A stretch of DNA of 64,000 nt from JAYZBC01 sp036339375 (lineage in GTDB: Bacteria > Pseudomonadota > Alphaproteobacteria > MPNO01 > UBA2964): positions 1-64,000 of the forward strand of contig JAYZBC010000086.1 of the NCBI GenBank assembly GCA_036339375.1, read 5' to 3'. A model generated the notes under the pieces. It searched no databases and had not been told where the DNA came from. It saw only the letters and a list, made by a program, of their open reading frames with translations. The position numbers and the translations under genes are program-made. This document shows, piece after piece, positions 60,368 through 64,000 of this stretch (position 1 is its first letter; each line of letters opens with the position of its first letter).

Positions 60368-60844
60368 ATGGCTAAACTAAGACATTTGGCAATGTCGGTA
60401 GATGATCCTGAAAAAACAGCAGACTTTTATTGTGAGGCTTTTGACATGGAGAGAGTAGGGAGAACAGACTCCCCACTCGCAAAGGGTTGTTATGTATCAG
60501 ATGGCGTGATCACAGTAGCGCTCCTAAAATATAAAAGCGATCATTGGGCAGGTTATGTAGAGGGAGAAGACGAACGGGGCAAAGATTTTGTTGGGCTCCA
60601 TCATTTTGGTTTTTGGGTTGATGATGTAGAACAGGCTGAGGAAAGAATAGAAAAGGCGGGCGGAAAATATTTTATGGGACGGCCCGAGACAAAGGCGCCT
60701 ACGACCTTCTACGAGATGAAATTCCGCGATCCTAACGGCATTATTTTTGATGTAACTCACTTGGGTTGGGGAGGGGCTACGAAGAACGTAGTTGCTGCTG
60801 AAGGTACGCCTGAACCACCGAAGCGGGGACATCCAGGCGACTAG
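60368..60844 (+). CDS. VOC (extradiol dioxygenase-fold) protein, single module
   Basis: This 158-residue VOC protein has KLRHLAMSVDDPEKTADFYC, GLHHFGFWVDDVEQAEERI and KFRDPNGIIFDVTHLGWGG. Likely metal ligands are His6, His78 or His79, and the Asp of FDVTH. GGAGG precedes ATG 60368. It lies 41 bases after the monooxygenase gene and is probably in the same operon. Ring-cleavage activity after hydroxylation is plausible but unproven. Confidence 0.78.
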   Translation: MAKLRHLAMSVDDPEKTADFYCEAFDMERVGRTDSPLAKGCYVSDGVITVALLKYKSDHWAGYVEGEDERGKDFVGLHHFGFWVDDVEQAEERIEKAGGKYFMGRPETKAPTTFYEMKFRDPNGIIFDVTHLGWGGATKNVVAAEGTPEPPKRGHPGD

Positions 60845-60888
60845 AAAACGTTTTAAATTAGTAGGTGTTCTTAAATCTGATTAAACAT

Positions 60889-61137
60889 TTACTTTTCGGG
60901 TGGGAGAATTTCCACAGTGCATACTTGATCAATGAGGTGGCTACGGCTGATATCGTGGAGATGAAGCCGCTTTTGTTCGTTGTTAAGGGTTTTTCCTAAT
61001 CCTTGGGTCATAATGAGAACGAGGGATCTGTCACCCATATCAAGCCAGAAGCTACGTCTAACTAGTTTTCCATCTCCGTCTCGTGCGAAGGGATTGGAAG
61101 GGTCGCTACCCATATCTGGTTCAAAAAATCTTGCCAT
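60889..61137 (-). CDS. Hypothetical 82-residue protein
   Basis: This short protein has ATG 61137 with GGA about 9 bases upstream. The sequence MARFFEPDMGSDPSNPFARD followed by VRRSFWLDMGDRSLVLIMTQ has no membrane segment or signal. No family is recognised. It converges on the VOC gene and is divergent from the lyase-like gene at 61261. Coding status is supported by start context and balanced composition only. Confidence 0.45.
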   Translation of the reverse strand: MARFFEPDMGSDPSNPFARDGDGKLVRRSFWLDMGDRSLVLIMTQGLGKTLNNEQKRLHLHDISRSHLIDQVCTVEILPPEK

Positions 61138-61260
61138 CGTTAATTTCCAATCTTTTCAAATAAACTAGTTGAACAAAAGAATTATGAGAAATTTTTCAGG
61201 TGTATTGCCTATCGAGTCTATCAAAACAATTCAAATTTAACAAAATTTTTGGAGGATAAA

Positions 61261-62127
61261 ATGAATTGGAGTGACCGTCGCAAGGGTTTCCGGAGGATTA
61301 TAGAAAGTAATCGTTGCATAAATCCCGGATCTGTTTTTGATCCTATTTCAGCAAGAATAGCCGAGGAAGTTGGTTACGAAGTTGGAATGTTTGCCGGTTC
61401 GGTTGCGTCTATGGTGGTGCTGGGGTCACCCGACTTGGTATTACTAACACTTTCAGAGTTTTCCCAACAAACTTATCGAATTTGTCGTTCAAGCAAAATT
61501 CCTCTTCTTGTCGATGCGGACCATGGTTATGGTAATGCTTTAAATGTTCGGAGAACTGTCCAAGAGTTGGAAACAGCTGGTGTAGCAGCACTTACAATTG
61601 AAGATACTGACCTTCCAACGGGATTCAAGACTTCAGCAAAAACTAATTTGATATCAATTGAAGAGGGTGTAGGGAAAATGGCTGCCGCTCTTGACGGTCG
61701 GCAGGATCCGTCTCTGGTGATTGTGGGACGTACTAGCGCCATGGCAGTAACTGGAGTGGAGGATGCCGTAGCACGAATTTCTGCATACGAAAATGCAGGA
61801 GTGGACGCTATTTTCTTGAGCGGTGTCAAAGATGTAGAACAACTTACTGCCGCATCTGAAGTAATTTCTGTACCTCTTTTTCTTGGAGGCGGAGGAGAAA
61901 AGTTGGGTAATCGGGAACTATTAGAATCTTTGGGAGTCCGGATTTGTCTTCAAGGTCATCTCCCATTTCATGCCTCCATCAGAGCCACCTACGAAACCTT
62001 AAAATCTTTGTATGGAGGAACTCCCCCTTCAAAGATAGGATCATTACCTGCCGCTGGCCTAATGAAAAGGCTTACTCAAGAAGAACTACACCAGGACTGG
62101 ATAAAAAGATGGCTTGGAAACGAATAA
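61261..62127 (+). CDS. Isocitrate lyase/PEP mutase-family protein, oxaloacetate decarboxylase-like
   Basis: This 288-residue TIM barrel has the family's metal- and substrate-binding blocks: GSVFDPISARIAEEVGYE, MFAGSVASMVVLGSPD, LLVDADHGYGNALNVRRTV and AALTIEDTDLP. These correspond closely to the oxaloacetate decarboxylase subgroup rather than to isocitrate lyase (no KKCGH motif). It probably cleaves a C-C bond of an oxaloacetate-like acid with magnesium. GGAGG 6 bases before ATG 61261 fixes the start; a TTG at 61249 lies before that site. Confidence 0.83.
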   Translation: MNWSDRRKGFRRIIESNRCINPGSVFDPISARIAEEVGYEVGMFAGSVASMVVLGSPDLVLLTLSEFSQQTYRICRSSKIPLLVDADHGYGNALNVRRTVQELETAGVAALTIEDTDLPTGFKTSAKTNLISIEEGVGKMAAALDGRQDPSLVIVGRTSAMAVTGVEDAVARISAYENAGVDAIFLSGVKDVEQLTAASEVISVPLFLGGGGEKLGNRELLESLGVRICLQGHLPFHASIRATYETLKSLYGGTPPSKIGSLPAAGLMKRLTQEELHQDWIKRWLGNE

Positions 62128-62164
62128 CAGATTTTTATTGAGTTGTGTTTTGAAAAAGCCAAAA

Positions 62165-62181
62165 CACCAAATTCTTTGGTG
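62165..62181 (-). terminator. Small hairpin, likely terminator of the ubiD unit
   Basis: A 7-bp perfect stem (CACCAAA 62165-62171 with TTTGGTG 62175-62181) has a 3-base loop. On the minus strand it is followed by TTTTGGCTTTTT. It lies 40 bases past the mini-gene at 62222, at a convergent junction. Confidence 0.45.
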
Positions 62182-62221
62182 AATCAGGGGAGCTAAAAAA
62201 TTTTGAGAAGTGTGAGGTGTT

Positions 62222-62404
62222 CTATTCCTTACTAATATAATATGCCCCAGCATCATCACGTTTTAGTATGTCTAATTCCCTTAACTCTCCCCAAGCTCGA
62301 AGAAAAACCTTCCAGGAAACAGTCGCATGTTTATCAACTAGGTCATGAAATTGTTGCGGGCTTGTTTCTAAAATTTCTATAAGGGATTCGGTGAGGGGGC
62401 TCAT
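62222..62404 (-). CDS. 60-residue winged-helix-like protein coupled to ubiD
   Basis: This small protein has an N-terminal helix (LTESLIEILETSPQQFHDLV) and a second part VSWKVFLRAWGELRELDIL followed by KRDDAGAYYISKE, which reads like the recognition helix and wing of a small winged-helix domain. The ATG overlaps the ubiD stop (ATGA), so translation is coupled. VdcD-type small subunits of other UbiD-family decarboxylases have Cys pairs, which this lacks. It could be an accessory or regulatory subunit. Function not known. Confidence 0.6.
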   Translation of the reverse strand: MSPLTESLIEILETSPQQFHDLVDKHATVSWKVFLRAWGELRELDILKRDDAGAYYISKE

Positions 62405-63753
62405 TCAAAGTCCTCCAATTTGAATTTATCTCTCCCATAATTTTTAATTCTCCGGTAAAGGATGGGAGGAACCCCTTCCGGTATTGTAGCGTCTATCCCT
62501 AATTTTGCGGTTGTGGGCAGCCCTCCTTTGCCTAATGTCCATGACATCACGCTTGGGTCTATATGTTTTGCACGGGCTCCCTCTAAAATTATTGCATCTC
62601 TATCGGCCTGGACACGAAAGGCTATGGCCCAATCTAAATCATCTGGATCGTGAATATTTATGTCATCATCCGTTACAATTACATGCTTGACTTCTGCCAC
62701 AGATAAAAGCGCTGCTACTGCGTTCTTTCCCTCGCCGGGACGTTTCCGAATGGAGGCGATGAGCGACCAAAATCCACATCCCCCAATTGGTGCTTTGATA
62801 TCTACAGGTTGAACACTGGCCACTCTCAGTGCTTGCAATCCAGCAGCCTCAGTTACTGGAGCGGCTAACCAATCATTTTCCCATGGCATTTGTAACATAT
62901 AAAAAATAGGGTTTTTTCTATGTGTAATGCATTTTATTCTAAAAATTGGGTTCCATTTTACGTCACCTGATATTTGACTAAATTCTCCAAAAGGACCCTC
63001 ATCAGCAGTCCAGCCAATAGGTAATAATTCTCCTTCCAGGATCATTTCTGCATCAGCTGGCACCTCTAAATCCACCGTTTGGCATTTCACCATTTTAAGT
63101 GCCTCACCCCTTAAACCGCCAGCAAGTGCTAACTCGTTGGTATCTATCGGTGCTTTATAGGAGGCAGCTAGCATGTCCAGAGGGTGTACGCCAATTGCAA
63201 TAGCAATTGGCAACGGCTTACCCTGATCAAAGGCCCGCTGATAATAAAAACGCATATCCGAAGGCGAAACCAGGTCGATACCTGTTTCCCGCGGGCTCCT
63301 ATACATTAAACGATAACAACCAACGTTTAACCCAAATTCCGGGTCTTTTGAAATTGCAAAGGTTCCGGAAATATAAGGTCCACCATCAAAAAGGTGCATC
63401 ATTGGAAGTGGGATGGTTGTCAAATCAACTTCATCACCTTCCAAAATAACTTCTTGGCAAGCCCCTTTAGTAACAATTAAGGGTTCAATAGGCTGAGCCG
63501 ATTTCTTCTCAAATTCAAAAGCAATCCTTTTTTCATCACATCCCATAGCAACTCCTAGTCGCTTTCGGGTTGATACGAGAGCGGTTGCTACCCGCCAGCC
63601 GGGATAGTCTTTAATATTTTCAAAGATAGTTGCTTCTGGTGCCTGTTCTCCCAGTGCTGAGAGTTGACGGCAATCCACTGGTTTGGTGATTTTCCGGAGC
63701 TCTCCAACGGAATCAAGGTCGTCCAGAAATTCTCGAAATCCTTTACTTGCCAT
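62401..63753 (-). CDS. UbiD-family prenyl-FMN-dependent decarboxylase
   Basis: This 450-residue protein has the UbiD motifs: LNVGCYRLMYRSPRETG, with Arg148 matching the catalytic Arg, and TADEGPFGEFSQ, with Glu252 and Glu257 five residues apart as in the E-R-E triad of Fdc. IEPLIVTKGACQEV and IVTDDDINIHDPDDLDWAIA are also typical. It (de)carboxylates an aromatic or alpha,beta-unsaturated acid and needs prenylated FMN made by a UbiX enzyme, which is not in this window. Shared overlap with the 60-residue gene downstream. Confidence 0.88.
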   Translation of the reverse strand: MASKGFREFLDDLDSVGELRKITKPVDCRQLSALGEQAPEATIFENIKDYPGWRVATALVSTRKRLGVAMGCDEKRIAFEFEKKSAQPIEPLIVTKGACQEVILEGDEVDLTTIPLPMMHLFDGGPYISGTFAISKDPEFGLNVGCYRLMYRSPRETGIDLVSPSDMRFYYQRAFDQGKPLPIAIAIGVHPLDMLAASYKAPIDTNELALAGGLRGEALKMVKCQTVDLEVPADAEMILEGELLPIGWTADEGPFGEFSQISGDVKWNPIFRIKCITHRKNPIFYMLQMPWENDWLAAPVTEAAGLQALRVASVQPVDIKAPIGGCGFWSLIASIRKRPGEGKNAVAALLSVAEVKHVIVTDDDINIHDPDDLDWAIAFRVQADRDAIILEGARAKHIDPSVMSWTLGKGGLPTTAKLGIDATIPEGVPPILYRRIKNYGRDKFKLEDFE

Positions 63754-63878
63754 AGCAACTCACCTAGGTAATGTAAAAATTAACTATCTTAAAACTATCT
63801 TAGAGCGGTCGAAAGAGTCTAGTCGGGAGCTTATAAATTGCGTTATTCTCCCATTTATCAATTTTGGAGAAATTTGTT

Positions 63879-64000
63879 ATGTGGTTTTCACCAGGTAAAG
63901 TAGAAATTCCGGCAGCCGACAAGGCATTACCCGGGCGAGATATTCCGTTACAAATTTCTGGAAAACATTTTGTTAATGGGAACCCACTAAAACCACCATT
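63879..64000 (+). CDS. msrA: Peptide methionine sulfoxide reductase MsrA, N-terminal part
   Basis: The frame starts at ATG 63879 with GGAG about 10 bases upstream and runs off the right edge after about 40 residues. The stretch LPGRDIPLQISGKHFVNGNP matches the segment that precedes the catalytic GCFWG motif in proteobacterial MsrA. The catalytic residue lies outside the window, so it cannot be seen whether it is Cys or Sec. It repairs oxidised methionine. Divergent from ubiD. Confidence 0.8.
   Translation, partial: MWFSPGKVEIPAADKALPGRDIPLQISGKHFVNGNPLKPP

Noticed and set aside
1..64000. tRNA, rRNA, CRISPR, transposase, integrase or riboswitch elements
   Set aside because: None was recognised while reading both strands; small RNAs without protein context cannot be excluded by eye.

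Overview
The window is a 64-kb, AT-rich (by eye roughly 40-45% G+C) stretch of bacterial chromosome. It is densely packed with catabolic enzymes and binding-protein-dependent transporters. Two tripartite tricarboxylate (TTT) transporters, two TRAP transporters and one ABC importer occur together with many oxygenases, amidohydrolases and racemase-like proteins. A J-domain remnant of the type found at the end of alphaproteobacterial DnaJ-like membrane proteins is also present. Together these suggest a marine, oligotrophic alphaproteobacterium, perhaps Rhodospirillales-like. That placement is an inference; the window has no rRNA or other marker gene. I see no tRNA, rRNA, CRISPR array, insertion sequence or prophage module.

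Layout. 1-5.8 kb: the end of an alpha/beta hydrolase; two cobalamin-independent methionine-synthase (MetE core) proteins flanking a ferritin-like di-iron protein; a RidA protein; and two carboxymuconolactone-decarboxylase/AhpD-like proteins. The first of these two carries an in-frame TGA exactly where the second redox cysteine belongs, followed by a SECIS-like hairpin, so it is probably a selenoprotein. 5.8-12.4 kb: a nucleotidyltransferase, an L-2-hydroxyglutarate-oxidase-like flavoprotein, a Rieske oxygenase with an odd N-terminal domain, a LysE-type exporter, a Cys-rich small protein, a gentisate-dioxygenase-like bicupin and a TauD-type dioxygenase. 12.4-20.4 kb: a hydantoin/ureide-style set (aminotransferase, M20 carbamoylase, racemase-like protein, hydantoinase-like protein), followed by an opposing racemase-like plus ornithine-cyclodeaminase-like pair and a second aminotransferase. 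20.4-24 kb: a TTT transporter with fused TctA-TctB. 24-33 kb: a VOC protein, a DctPQM TRAP system, an aromatic-hydroxylase-type flavoprotein, a SemiSWEET, a J-domain remnant and a TAXI-TRAP system. 33-38.9 kb: glutathione peroxidase, small unknowns, an alpha/beta hydrolase, an MFS exporter and a large unknown protein. 39-45 kb: a second TTT operon followed by a bicupin and a D-amino-acid-dehydrogenase-like flavoprotein. 45-51.4 kb: amidohydrolases, a third racemase-like protein, an N-acyl-D-amino-acid deacylase-like protein and a second TauD protein. 51.6-55.2 kb: an NMT1-type ABC importer. 55.4-64 kb: a PhyH/alcohol-dehydrogenase/binding-protein-like operon, VOC proteins around an acyl-CoA-dehydrogenase-fold monooxygenase, an oxaloacetate-decarboxylase-like enzyme, a UbiD decarboxylase with a mini-gene, and the start of msrA.

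Taken together the region reads as a scavenging island. Each transporter sits beside one to four enzymes that could process its substrate (decarboxylases, racemases, amidohydrolases, 2-oxoglutarate and Rieske oxygenases). None of the substrates can be read from sequence alone. The most notable observations are the Sec-containing CMD protein, a shared Lys-rich C-terminal domain on both TctC binding proteins, hairpins between tctC and tctA in both TTT operons, a hydantoinase-like protein missing metal ligands, and a J-domain fragment directly behind a TRAP permease stop codon.
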